Origin: Deltaproteobacteria bacterium
GTDB lineage: Bacteria > Desulfobacterota > Binatia > Binatales > Binataceae
Direction of reading: 5' to 3'
Assembly: GCA_021831785.1 (NCBI GenBank)
Contig: JAKBMB010000016.1
Location: 1 to 64,000 of the forward strand
DNA: 64,000 nt
The stretch's first letter is position 1. Each line of letters begins with the position of its first letter. The position numbers were made by a program, and so were the translations under genes. The notes under the pieces are model-generated. The model did not search any database, had not been told where the DNA came from, and saw only the letters and a program-made list of their open reading frames with translations. This document shows positions 48,390-56,982 of the stretch, piece by piece.

Positions 48390-48737
48390 TCAACAGGGCG
48401 GCGACCATTCACCGTTATCAAAGGCTTCTTTTTCTTGGCAGGCTAGCTTTCTGAGCTTGTGGCCGAAATGGCGGGCCGGGCAAAGCGCCGCTACAATCGA
48501 CACAGCACCGATGGGACCCAAAATGCTCCACATGGGTATGGCGAGCTTTATGGGTATGGCGAGCTTTACAGACTCGCTACCGCGCCAAAGGCACGCCGTG
48601 AGAGCGACTCCGCCAATTGCGACAAGAAACGCATACCAGAAAACTTCGATTAGTGATGGCGGAGTGCACCACGGAAAGCAAAGGAACCTGTATCTGTCGA
48701 TGAAGGCTTGCGGACATTTTGGCCATCCCTTGAGCAT
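48390..48737 (-). CDS. Small membrane protein with in-frame 18-bp duplication
   Basis: 115 aa with two hydrophobic segments (VFWYAFLVAIGGVALTACLW and MWSILGPIGAVSIVAALCPA) and several Cys. An 18-bp tandem duplication (48532-48567) repeats six codons (KLAIPI) between the helices without breaking the frame. No family recognised and no good ribosome site for the ATG, so confidence is limited. It lies just past the IS-like end that truncates the FHA gene and may have come in with it. Confidence 0.4.
   Translation of the reverse strand: MLKGWPKCPQAFIDRYRFLCFPWCTPPSLIEVFWYAFLVAIGGVALTACLWRGSESVKLAIPIKLAIPMWSILGPIGAVSIVAALCPARHFGHKLRKLACQEKEAFDNGEWSPPC
48532..48568. repeat. 18-bp tandem repeat, two copies
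   Basis: ATGGGTATGGCGAGCTTT occurs twice in a row (48532-48549, 48550-48567). Unit length is a multiple of three. Confidence 0.9.
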
Positions 48738-48803
48738 GGCCTCGCGCAGGCCAAGCCGGCTTCGCTGCCAGAAGAAAGGGACCGCTGTTCTTGGCGATCC
48801 CGA

Positions 48804-49067
48804 TTAAAGCGGCTGGCGTGCTGCGCGAACGGACAGACTCGTAAGACACTCAGTGTAAACCGGAATTCTCACTGTAAACAGGGCGTGAGCACGAGACACG
48901 GAGGGATCGGGAATGACGAGGTCATTGCCTGGGGCGCTCCCCACGCTGGTCTTACGTTTAACCAGCGGATATTCGCGCGGTCCTGACGCCCCAATCCCAG
49001 CCAACCGCAGCGCGCTTGCTGCTGAGTCCTGCCGCTCCACTTTCCGCCGTCTTACGTAGCCTATCAT
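48804..49067 (-). pseudogene. Truncated FHA-domain protein
   Basis: The first 66 or so residues read as the N-terminal half of a forkhead-associated (phosphothreonine-binding) domain: EYPLVKRKTSVGSAPGNDLV then IPDPSVSRAHALF. The expected second half (GSTNG-type loop) is missing. From about 48880 the sequence changes to an unrelated tail (RIPVYTECLTS) that coincides with a repeat resembling an insertion-sequence end. It begins 18 nt after the L,D-transpeptidase stop on the same strand, so the two were probably an operon. Confidence 0.6.
48851..48880. mobile_element. Possible insertion-sequence end (relic)
   Basis: Two spaced copies of TGTAAAC (48854-48860 and 48873-48879) flank CCGGAATTCTCAC. 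Read on the minus strand the tip is TGTTTACAGTGAGAATTCCG. Short repeated motifs at a TG-tipped end are a feature of IS21-type elements. No transposase is nearby, so only an end would remain. It marks the point where the FHA domain breaks off. Confidence 0.3.
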
Positions 49068-49085
49068 CTGCCGGTTGGCGCGCGC

Positions 49086-49859
49086 TCAAGGCTTGATTAG
49101 GACCAGGGTCTCGCGCGGCAACAGTGTATCGAGCTCGAGGATGGCGTCGTTGTCCACCGAAATGCACCCGGTCGTCCAGTTCACGTCGGTGCGGTTGAGC
49201 CACGGCGCGTCGGTGCCGTGGATGCCGATTGCGCCACCGAGCGGCGCGGGCCGTCCGTGCGCGTCAGGAACGGCGCCGTGGTCCACCGCCTGGATATAGT
49301 GCTGGTGGTCTACGGCGTTTGGGTAGTTGATCTTAAGAAAGCGTCGCCAGCGATGGTTGTAATATTTGCCGACGATCGCATACACCCCTTCAGGCGTGTG
49401 CAGGTCGCCTTCGTACAATTTCGGTCCCGGGTCCGGATAGCGTCCGAAAACTGCATGGTAGGTCCTGAAGATTCGCCCTTTGTAGTAGACTATAAGTTGA
49501 TGGCGCGACTTGTAGATCGTCACTGCCCAATTGAGGGGGTCAGTTAATTCGGCCGGATCTCGCGCGAGTACCAGCTCGCGCTCGCCTGGAGTTGAGACCC
49601 GGGTGCGGCCGACCAACGCTAACAGGCGGCCGCCAGCCGTATCCGGTATGGGCTCGCCGGCGGGGGCAGACGCCAGGGCCGTGGTCTTGCTCGCCGGCGT
49701 CGTGAACGCGTATGACCGAGCCGTGCTATTCACCTGGGATTGCGCCGCCGGCGATGCGGCCTGGCCGGGGACCGGTGCGATGGATGTTTGAGCTTGCAGC
49801 GCCACAGCCGGAACTAATAATTGCAGCGCGATGCATAGGGGCAAAAATTTCCGATTCAT
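49086..49859 (-). CDS. L,D-transpeptidase (YkuD domain)
   Basis: Periplasmic peptidoglycan cross-linking or lipoprotein-attaching enzyme, 257 aa. It has an N-terminal signal peptide (FLPLCIALQLLVPAVALQA) and a Pro/Ser/Ala-rich linker to about residue 75. The YkuD domain begins at WAVTIYKSRHQLIVYYKG. The catalytic site is IGIHGTDAP with His214 and TTGCISVDN with nucleophile Cys232. The remnant FHA gene follows on the same strand. Confidence 0.92.
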   Translation of the reverse strand: MNRKFLPLCIALQLLVPAVALQAQTSIAPVPGQAASPAAQSQVNSTARSYAFTTPASKTTALASAPAGEPIPDTAGGRLLALVGRTRVSTPGERELVLARDPAELTDPLNWAVTIYKSRHQLIVYYKGRIFRTYHAVFGRYPDPGPKLYEGDLHTPEGVYAIVGKYYNHRWRRFLKINYPNAVDHQHYIQAVDHGAVPDAHGRPAPLGGAIGIHGTDAPWLNRTDVNWTTGCISVDNDAILELDTLLPRETLVLIKP

Positions 49860-50163
49860 AACTCTGGCGACTCGAACATGGTCTGAGATTCAATAATTTA
49901 CGTGATTTTTACTTGCAGCGCCATTTTGCCATCTGGTAAGCCATGCTCAAACCTCCAAGCGCTTGCTCAAAGCTACGCGGGCCTACGCCAACTAGAAACA
50001 GCGCGCGTTGTCGCAAAGGCAAGTGCTTCGTCGCGCACGTTCGCCGCCATGACCAACCGGTGGGCACAGCGTTGGCCCGACAGCAGTCGGCCTTGTGCGG
50101 CCGAACGCGCGGTAGTACCTGTTGTAAGCCACCGCGCAGCGCTGGGTAAGGGAAGAACGAGTT
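49860..50163. other. Divergent intergenic region
   Basis: About 300 bp between L,D-transpeptidase and flavin reductase genes. No gene or regulatory element recognised. Confidence 0.35.
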
Positions 50164-50640
50164 ATGGCGATCGATAGCGTGGAGCTGCGTCGCGTAATGG
50201 GTCATTTCGCCACCGGGCTCACGGTAGTCACGACCGTGTCGGCCCACGGAGAGGCATCAGGGCTTACCGCCAACGCCGTCGCTTCGGTGTCACTCAATCC
50301 GCCGCTGGTTTTAGTGTGCGTGGACAAAACCGCCGAAAGCCATCCCCACTTTGCGCAAAGCAAGGTGTTCACGATCAATATCCTGGGTGAGCAACAGGAG
50401 AGCGTGTCACGCCGTTTCGCCGGCAAAGGACCGGATAAGTTTGCCGGCGTGGGCTATCGGCCCGGCGCCAATCAGGCTCCGATTCTGGAGGGCGCGATCG
50501 CCTATATGGAATGCACCCTGGTCGCCGCCTACGAAGGAGGTGACCACACGATCTACGTCGGCGAAGTCCAGGAAGCCAGCACTCAGGAGGGCCGGCCGCT
50601 GCTTTTTTTTCGCGGCGGGTACCATCAGCTCGATAGCTGA
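50164..50640 (+). CDS. Flavin reductase / FMN-binding split-barrel protein
   Basis: 158 aa, HpaC-like family. It has LRRVMGHFATGLTVVTTVS, SGLTANAVASVSLNPPLVLV and late LLFFRGGYHQL. It reduces free flavin with NAD(P)H, usually for a two-component monooxygenase. No monooxygenase component is next to it. AAGGGA lies upstream of the ATG. Confidence 0.88.
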   Translation: MAIDSVELRRVMGHFATGLTVVTTVSAHGEASGLTANAVASVSLNPPLVLVCVDKTAESHPHFAQSKVFTINILGEQQESVSRRFAGKGPDKFAGVGYRPGANQAPILEGAIAYMECTLVAAYEGGDHTIYVGEVQEASTQEGRPLLFFRGGYHQLDS

Positions 50641-50792
50641 AAGAGGCTTCACATAGAGCGAAGAAAAAAGCGCCGCGGCTGCTTGGGCGCGCCCGGCCAA
50701 CGCCGGTCAAGAATGAACGCACAAATGAGTGCAAAGAAGTATACGCGCGCGCCCTGCGCGGCCGAGCGCATGGCCGCCTCGGCCCAGGACTG

Positions 50793-51554
50793 ATGAATCG
50801 TCCTTTAGTTTCCCAATCACCAAGCTTTGAGCCGGCGCGCCTTAGTGGACTGAGCATCTTTTTGCCGGCCCATAACGAGGAGGCAAACCTCGAACGGGTG
50901 GTCGGGGGACTTGCCGACGCGGCCGGCCGATGGGCGCAAGAGTACGAACTAATCGTTGTTGACGACGGCAGCCGCGATCGCACCGGCGCGATCGCCAAGC
51001 GCCTCGCGCAAGCCGACGGCCGCGTGCGTTCGGTCAGTCATGAAGTCAACCGCGGCTACGGCGCGGCGGTGAGGTCAGGGCTGGGGGCCGCGCGCATGCC
51101 GTACGTGATGCTGTGCGACGGCGACGGGCAATTCGACCCAGCCGACCTGGCTCGCTTGGTTGAGAAGATAGGGGAGTACGACGTCGTCGTGGGCCGGCGG
51201 GTCAATCGCGCCGAGGGCTTTGTTAGACGGCTCAACGGGGAGGTTTGGAGCGCTTTAATGCGGCTGCTGTTCGGCCTTCAAATCCGCGATATCGACTGCG
51301 GCTTCAAGCTCTTTCGACGCGATTTGCTCGACGGCATTAGTCTTAGGGCCCAGGGCGCGATGATAAGCACCGAACTGATGGCGAAGCTTGCGGCACGCGG
51401 AGCGCGGATCTGCGAGGTTGACGTGCGCCACCTGCCGCGCGTCGCAGGCCAACCATCCGGCGCCAAGCTTGCCGTTATTGGGCGGGCCTTTGTCGAGTTG
51501 TTCGTTCTGGCGGGCGAGCTGCGTGCCGAGACTAGAAAGCGGCTGCGAAATTAG
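50793..51554 (+). CDS. GT2-family glycosyltransferase (polyprenyl-phosphate sugar transferase-like)
   Basis: 253 aa. GT-A fold with LSIFLPAHNEEANLERVVGG at the start, VVDDGSRDRTG, and YVMLCDGDGQFDPADL carrying the metal-binding acidic residues. DIDCGFKLFRRD is typical of dolichyl-phosphate mannose synthase-like enzymes. No C-terminal membrane helix, so it probably works at the membrane face on a polyprenyl phosphate. AGGA precedes the ATG. Confidence 0.85.
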   Translation: MNRPLVSQSPSFEPARLSGLSIFLPAHNEEANLERVVGGLADAAGRWAQEYELIVVDDGSRDRTGAIAKRLAQADGRVRSVSHEVNRGYGAAVRSGLGAARMPYVMLCDGDGQFDPADLARLVEKIGEYDVVVGRRVNRAEGFVRRLNGEVWSALMRLLFGLQIRDIDCGFKLFRRDLLDGISLRAQGAMISTELMAKLAARGARICEVDVRHLPRVAGQPSGAKLAVIGRAFVELFVLAGELRAETRKRLRN

Positions 51555-51903
51555 GTCCAGAGCCACTTTGGGCGCAGGCGGGGCGTGCGCGCCGCGCGAA
51601 AGACTTCGTCAGCGGCAAATCACAGCGAACTGACGCGTCAGAAAGATGTCGGCGCCCGCGTCATCGCTCTCGATGATTGCGGTGTTGACCTAATAGCTGG
51701 CCTAATAGACGTTTGCCTCGATCATTAGCGGCCAAATATTTTCCCGACGGCCTGCCAGCTTCATGAGCACGGCCCCGAACGACTGGAGCGCGGGGTAAGT
51801 AAGAGGGAGATTGGTTGGCATCGCGCTAATTGACGCAGATTGCGCGGAACTCCCTTTCGCGCGCTATCCGGGTCTGCTAAGGTTTTGTGCTTGGTAGCCT
51901 ACA
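51555..51903. other. Intergenic gap
   Basis: About 350 bp. A 71-codon minus-strand frame (51609-51821) has two in-frame TAG codons and no ribosome site, so it is not taken as a gene. Nothing else was seen. Confidence 0.35.
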
Positions 51904-52641
51904 GTGGGCCTCGCGCCTCGGTTAACAGCCTGCCGGCGATTAAAGCTCGCGCTTGCGGTAATCCTCCTGGTAACTGCGATGTCGCAGAGTGTGCCGGGAA
52001 ATGCGCGAACGCGCGATGATTCCGACGAGGAGGTCTGCGACCCGCTGGCTGACTATTTTCTCGGCCTTGAAGACTACACGGAGGCGATTCGGCTACATCT
52101 CCAGGTAATCGGGCGCAACCCAAGCAACGGCTTGGCTCATTACCACCTGGGCTACGCTTATGGTATGGCCGGGCGCCGGCGCGGCGAGTTGCGGGAGTAC
52201 CAGTTGGCCGTCGAGCTTGGGCTAACCGATTGGGATTTATTTCTCAATCTCGGTCTGTTGTACCAGGAAGACGGGCGCTTGCAGGACGCCGCTGACGCCC
52301 TCAGAACGGCAACTATCTTAGCGCCGGATCACGCCGAGGCCCATTACAATCTCGGCTTGGTCTTCGAGCGAGAGGGCAAGCTGCGCAGCGCGCTACAGGA
52401 GATGTTGATCGCCGCCCAACTGGACCCCGGCCAAGCCGACATCCTTAACATGCTCGGGGTCATTTACGCCGAAATGAGCGATTACGCGCGGGCGCAGAAG
52501 CAATGGTCGGAACTGCTGGCGGCCGATCCCGAATACGATCCGGCTCGCATCAATGTTTCCAGACTGAAGACCAAACTGCAGGCGCAGGCCGGCAGCAAAG
52601 CAATCTCCGCCGCAGACCAGCCCGGCCCTGTGGCCAAGTAG
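51904..52641 (+). CDS. Exported TPR-repeat protein
   Basis: 245 aa from GTG. A signal peptide (LKLALAVILLVTAMSQSV) is followed by about five tetratricopeptide repeats from residue 48 on, e.g. GLAHYHLGYAYGMAGRRRG and AEAHYNLGLVFEREGKLRSA. It is a periplasmic protein-interaction scaffold. It lies 40 bp upstream of the D-Ala-D-Ala carboxypeptidase, so a cell-wall role is possible by context. Confidence 0.8.
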   Translation: MGLAPRLTACRRLKLALAVILLVTAMSQSVPGNARTRDDSDEEVCDPLADYFLGLEDYTEAIRLHLQVIGRNPSNGLAHYHLGYAYGMAGRRRGELREYQLAVELGLTDWDLFLNLGLLYQEDGRLQDAADALRTATILAPDHAEAHYNLGLVFEREGKLRSALQEMLIAAQLDPGQADILNMLGVIYAEMSDYARAQKQWSELLAADPEYDPARINVSRLKTKLQAQAGSKAISAADQPGPVAK

Positions 52642-52681
52642 GGGATGCGCGCCGGCGGAAGGGTGTGGGGAGGCGAAGGCG

Positions 52682-53977
52682 GTGGCTATGATTAATGCGC
52701 GGGCGGCAGTTGCTGCAAAGCTTTGGTTGGCACGAAATCTTCCGCGAGTTGTCCGCGTAGCCGGTCTGCTCGGCTTTTGCCTCGCGCTCGCCTGTGTTCC
52801 GGCGGCGGCGGCCAAGCATCGTCATCATCATGCTCATCGCTCCCATCGCGGGCTCAGCCGGGTCGCCGCCGTACCTTTCCGGGCGGCCCTGCTCGAGGAC
52901 GCCGACACCGGCGAGGTGCTCCACGCCAGCGCCGAGCATGAGACCTGGCCACCGGCTTCGATGGCCAAAATGATGCTGCTGCTAGTGGCCGAGGACCAAA
53001 TTCGCGCCGGCCGCTTTTCGCTCAACGATCCGGTGCGCATCTCCAGCGTCGCTGCCTACACCGGCGGGTCGCGCCTGGGGCTGCGTGCGGGCGACGTGTA
53101 TCCTCTGGGCGAGCTGATGAAAGCCGCGCTTATCAGGTCCGCCAACGACGCCGCGGTGGCAGTGGCCGAAAAGATTGGCGGCTCCACCCAGGCCTGTGTG
53201 CGGATGATGAACCAACGCGCGCAAAGCCTGCACATGTTTCACACCTTCTACGGCACGGTCAACGGCTTGCCGCCCACTGCCGGCCATGACGCCGACTTTA
53301 CCGACGCCTATGATCTCGCCATCCTGGCCCGCGAGATTATCTATCATACGGATTTGCTGCGGTGGTCTTCCCTGGAGAGTGCCGCCTTCGATGGCGCCGT
53401 CATCCTGCACAATACCAACCATCTGGTTGGCCGCTTCGACGGCTGCGACGGGATCAAGACCGGCTTCACCTATCACGCCGGCTTTAACGTGACCGCGACT
53501 GCCAAACGCGGCGACCTGCGTCTGATAGCGGTCATTCTGGGCGCGCCCTCAAACCCCGAGCGCTTCCGCCAGGCGGGCCGCCTTTTGGAATGGGGCTTTC
53601 AGACCTTCGCCGTAGCCGAACCGGTCAAGCGCGGCCAAACCTTGCCGGTTCAGGTGCGCGTCGGCCCCCGCTTCGCGGTCCAGCCGGTTGCGGCAAGCGC
53701 GGCCAGAGTGCTCGTACCGCGTGAAGACCTGACCAATCTCAGCGTCGAGTACCGGATGCCGTCCTATATCAATTCGCCGATGCCAGCCGGTACGCCGCTC
53801 GGCACCGTGGTGGTGCGCGACGGCGCGCGCATCGTCGGTCAGGTGCAGGCGCTCTATCCGCAGGTCTCGGGCGGCGCGTCCGCGTGGCCGCCGAACAGCG
53901 ACCTCGGCTCAGTCTCCAGCGCCGTGCAAAGCGATCCGCCCCCGGCCACCCGCGCCCTTGATGGCGGCCCGCGGTGA
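52682..53977 (+). CDS. D-alanyl-D-alanine carboxypeptidase (S11, PBP5/6-like)
   Basis: Periplasmic peptidoglycan carboxypeptidase, 431 aa. The catalytic triad of motifs is complete: SxxK at Ser93-Lys96 (PASMAK), SxN at Ser153-Asn155 (RSANDAA) and KTG at Lys259-Gly261 (GIKTGFT). The start is GTG 52682, since GGAGG lies 8 nt upstream; ATG two codons later is too far. A signal anchor is followed by a His-rich stretch (KHRHHHAHRSHRG), unusual at this place, which may bind metal. The C-terminal domain ends with a disordered Pro/Ser tail in place of a clear membrane anchor. Confidence 0.92.
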   Translation: MAMINARAAVAAKLWLARNLPRVVRVAGLLGFCLALACVPAAAAKHRHHHAHRSHRGLSRVAAVPFRAALLEDADTGEVLHASAEHETWPPASMAKMMLLLVAEDQIRAGRFSLNDPVRISSVAAYTGGSRLGLRAGDVYPLGELMKAALIRSANDAAVAVAEKIGGSTQACVRMMNQRAQSLHMFHTFYGTVNGLPPTAGHDADFTDAYDLAILAREIIYHTDLLRWSSLESAAFDGAVILHNTNHLVGRFDGCDGIKTGFTYHAGFNVTATAKRGDLRLIAVILGAPSNPERFRQAGRLLEWGFQTFAVAEPVKRGQTLPVQVRVGPRFAVQPVAASAARVLVPREDLTNLSVEYRMPSYINSPMPAGTPLGTVVVRDGARIVGQVQALYPQVSGGASAWPPNSDLGSVSSAVQSDPPPATRALDGGPR

Positions 53978-54154
53978 GGGCGGCCGCGATTAAGGCACCT
54001 TTACCGACGACTCGTTGGCCCTGAGGCAGGGTCTGTCGGTAACATATAGTCTCGGGAGATTCGCGGGCCGCCGTTCGAATTGGCCGCGCGGCGATTTCGT
54101 CTCTTGTGACAGGGAAGTTCACAGCCGAGCGCAGCAACATTTCGGGAATCACTA

Positions 54155-55219
54155 ATGAAAGCGAAAACGGGCTCCCCGCTGTCGCCTCAGATAGCCGGCG
54201 ATGAACGGTCTTTCGGCGAACCTAACTACTCGCACGGGATCCTACTGGACGGCGTGGTCGCGGGTCTGCTTGGCGCGTTGGCGATCGCGGTCTGCTTTTT
54301 GTTTGTCGACCTGAGCGAGGGGCAGCCCCTAAGCACTCCTGCCGTGCTCAGTGCGCTTTTGTTCCATGCTTTTACGTCCAGTACGCAACCGACGCTGGGC
54401 GCGACGCTCGTTTACACGGTCCTGCATTTCGCGGCATTCGCCCTGGCTGGCCTAATAATGGCTTGGCTGGTTCGGGCGACCAGGCGCGCCTCGATGCTGG
54501 CTCTTTTCGCAGTGATTTTTCTCGCTGCCTCCGAGACGTTTTTCGTTCTTTTGCTGACCGGTAGCGAGGCCTCGTCGGTGCCGGCGCTCTCGCGTTGGAG
54601 CCTGTTGGTGGCCAATTTGATGGGTGTGGGCGTGATGCTGGCCTATTTCTTCGCCCGTAATCCGGGCCTTGGCGGAAGCCTCTTAGGCTCATGGTCGGAG
54701 GTGGTGAGCGAAGGGATAGTCGCGGGTTTAATCGGCGGGCTGGTGGTGGCGCTGTGGTTTTTCCTGTTTGACGTGAGCACGGGGCAGCCGTTCCAAACCC
54801 CGGCGATTCTTGGGGCGGCGATTGTCGGCAACAACGCGGCCGCCGCGATGGCTTCGGTATCACCCGAGTTGGTCTTCATATACACGGTATTGCATTTCGC
54901 AGCCTTCATGCTTTTTGGAATCTTGGTCGCCACTCTGTTTGCGCATCTCAAGCGAACCGAGGTCCTGGTCGCCGGGCTTTTTCTAGTTTTTCTCCTGTTC
55001 GAGCTTTTCTTTGTCGGTTTCATGACCATGATTGACGAGCAGATGCTGCAGGTGCTGCGGCGCTGGAAGATAGAGGTGGGCAACCTGCTGGCCAGCGGCA
55101 GCGTACTGGCGTTTTTGTTGGCGCGAAACCGCGACGTAAGGGCAAAACTGGTCCACGGTTGGAAGGGACTGCAAGAAGTAATGGAGCATATGGTGCCCAA
55201 GCCGCCGGCAGGCCATTAG
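54155..55219 (+). CDS. Internally duplicated membrane protein, unknown function
   Basis: 354 aa made of two similar halves, each with about four membrane helices. Half one reads GVVAGLLGALAIAVCFLFVD then GQPLSTPAVLSAL and YTVLHFAAFALAG. Half two reads GIVAGLIGGLVVALWFFLFD then GQPFQTPAILGAA and YTVLHFAAFMLFG. So the gene arose by duplication of a four-helix unit. Polar motifs DxSxGQPxxTP recur in both halves at the end of the first helix and may line a site. I do not recognise the family. Weak GGGAA upstream of the ATG. Confidence 0.72.
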   Translation: MKAKTGSPLSPQIAGDERSFGEPNYSHGILLDGVVAGLLGALAIAVCFLFVDLSEGQPLSTPAVLSALLFHAFTSSTQPTLGATLVYTVLHFAAFALAGLIMAWLVRATRRASMLALFAVIFLAASETFFVLLLTGSEASSVPALSRWSLLVANLMGVGVMLAYFFARNPGLGGSLLGSWSEVVSEGIVAGLIGGLVVALWFFLFDVSTGQPFQTPAILGAAIVGNNAAAAMASVSPELVFIYTVLHFAAFMLFGILVATLFAHLKRTEVLVAGLFLVFLLFELFFVGFMTMIDEQMLQVLRRWKIEVGNLLASGSVLAFLLARNRDVRAKLVHGWKGLQEVMEHMVPKPPAGH

Positions 55220-55533
55220 TCGCCCCTTTCAGCGGGCGGGTCACGTGGCCTCGGACCGGCTTTGCGTGCATCACCGGCTTTGCGTGAGTCCCGAGCGGAC
55301 AGCTTAACATCAGAAGTGTCGACGCGCGGCGCGAAGCCGGCGCTTAAGCCGCGAGTTGACCGCCTCTGGTCATAGGGACCCGCTTCGACGGCAGACTCTT
55401 GGCTTGCGCGAGCGTGCCTAACCGTAGCCGCCGGGCCCCAAGGGCATACCTGACCGGGGCCGTCCCGATGTGGTAGCATAACGGCTCGAAGCCCGCAGCC
55501 GGGACACGGCGCCGCGAGCGAGAAAGTAGCGCG
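55220..55533. other. Intergenic gap
   Basis: About 310 bp with a 14-bp direct repeat ACCGGCTTTGCGTG (55255-55268 and 55273-55286). No gene, promoter or terminator recognised. Confidence 0.4.
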
Positions 55534-56982
55534 ATGGCCAATGAACTGATTCAGCCGGATAAGTTTTTTCTGACCCGTTTCGGGCTCAATGAACGCGCGT
55601 TTGAGAGGGTGCTCGACACCGCGCTCGAGCGGCGGGCCGACTACGCCGACATTTATTTCGAATGGCGCAGCAACGAGTCGATCAACCTGGAAGACTCGAT
55701 GGTGAACCGCACCGCGAAAAGCGTAAGCCAGGGCTGCGGCGTCAGGGTTTGCGCCGAAGAGCGCACGGGCTACGCCTACACCGACGAGATTACGGTTGAC
55801 CGGATGCGGCTGGCGGCGCAAACCGCGCGGACGATCGCCGATCGCGCAGCCGGCGGCCGCGAGCCGGTCGCGGTCGGCCAGTCGGTCGCGCGCCACGATC
55901 TCTATGCGCTCGCAACCTTGCCGCTGGAAGTCCCGGCCGTGCAAAAGGTCTCGTTGCTGGAGCAGATCGATCGCGCCGCGCGGGCCTACGACCCACGGAT
56001 CAAAAATGTGATGGCGTCGGTCATGACCGAGACCAAGGTGGTCCTGATCGCCGCCGGCGACGGCAAGCTCGCCGCCGACGTACAGCCGCTGTGTCGACTC
56101 AACGTCAGCGTAATCGCGGAAGAGAACGGCAATCGCCAGATGGGTTTTTTCGGCGGCGGCGGCAGGCTTGAGTACGACTATTTTCTCGCCGGCGAGCGCT
56201 GGCGCGAGTTCGTTCGCGAGGCCGCTCGCCAGGCGGTCGTCAATCTCGAAGCGGTCGCCGCACCGGCCGGCGAGATGGTGGTCGTGCTCGGACCGGGATG
56301 GCCGGGAATACTGCTGCATGAGGCTGTGGGCCACGGTCTGGAGGGCGACTTCAACCGCAAAGGCGCCTCCGCCTTTAGCGGACGAATCGGTGAGCAGGTG
56401 GCCAGCCCGCTCTGCACGGTCATCGACGACGGCACCCTGCCCAACCGGCGCGGCAGCCTCAACGTCGATGACGAAGGCACCCCGACCTCGCGCACCGTAC
56501 TGATCGAGCGCGGCATCCTGCGCGGCTATTTGCAGGACCGTCTCAACGCCCGACTGATGAAGCTGCCGCTCACCGGCAACGGCAGGCGCGAAAGCTTCGC
56601 CCACATGCCGATGCCGCGCATGACCAACACCTTCATGCTGGCCGGCGACTCGGCGCCCGAGGAGATAATTCGCTCGGTGAAAAGGGGCATCTACGCCGCC
56701 AGCTTCGGCGGGGGCCAGGTCGACATCACCAGCGGCAAGTTCGTCTTCTCGGCCAATGAAGCGTACCTCATCGAAGATGGCCAACTCACACGCCCGATCA
56801 AGGGCGCCACGCTCATCGGCAACGGCCCGCAGGTGCTCAGGCGAGTTTCGATGGTAGGCAGCGACCTTAAGCTCGACGCCGGCATCGGCACCTGCGGCAA
56901 GGACGGCCAGTCGGTGCCCGTTGGCGTGGGGCTGCCGACCATCAGAATCGACGCCATCACGGTCGGCGGCACCCACGCATGA
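55534..56982 (+). CDS. tldD: TldD metalloprotease subunit
   Basis: 482 aa. The zinc site HExxxH is in GILLHEAVGHGLEGD, with His262, Glu263 and His267. Earlier VNRTAKSVSQGCGVRV and later MPRMTNTFMLAGD and IYAASFGGGQVD are typical. TldD with TldE degrades unfolded small peptides in the cytoplasm and processes some ribosomally made peptides, such as microcin B17. The stop overlaps the tldE start as ATGA (56979-56982). Confidence 0.94.
   Translation: MANELIQPDKFFLTRFGLNERAFERVLDTALERRADYADIYFEWRSNESINLEDSMVNRTAKSVSQGCGVRVCAEERTGYAYTDEITVDRMRLAAQTARTIADRAAGGREPVAVGQSVARHDLYALATLPLEVPAVQKVSLLEQIDRAARAYDPRIKNVMASVMTETKVVLIAAGDGKLAADVQPLCRLNVSVIAEENGNRQMGFFGGGGRLEYDYFLAGERWREFVREAARQAVVNLEAVAAPAGEMVVVLGPGWPGILLHEAVGHGLEGDFNRKGASAFSGRIGEQVASPLCTVIDDGTLPNRRGSLNVDDEGTPTSRTVLIERGILRGYLQDRLNARLMKLPLTGNGRRESFAHMPMPRMTNTFMLAGDSAPEEIIRSVKRGIYAASFGGGQVDITSGKFVFSANEAYLIEDGQLTRPIKGATLIGNGPQVLRRVSMVGSDLKLDAGIGTCGKDGQSVPVGVGLPTIRIDAITVGGTHA

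Noticed and set aside
51609-51821. Minus-strand 71-codon frame interrupted by two in-frame TAG codons, possible amber recoding
   Set aside because: No ribosome site and no recognisable protein family. Two stops in 71 codons is about what chance gives.
55216-56976. 586-codon open frame opposite tldD
   Set aside because: It is the antisense shadow of tldD, whose motifs and overlap with tldE are clear.
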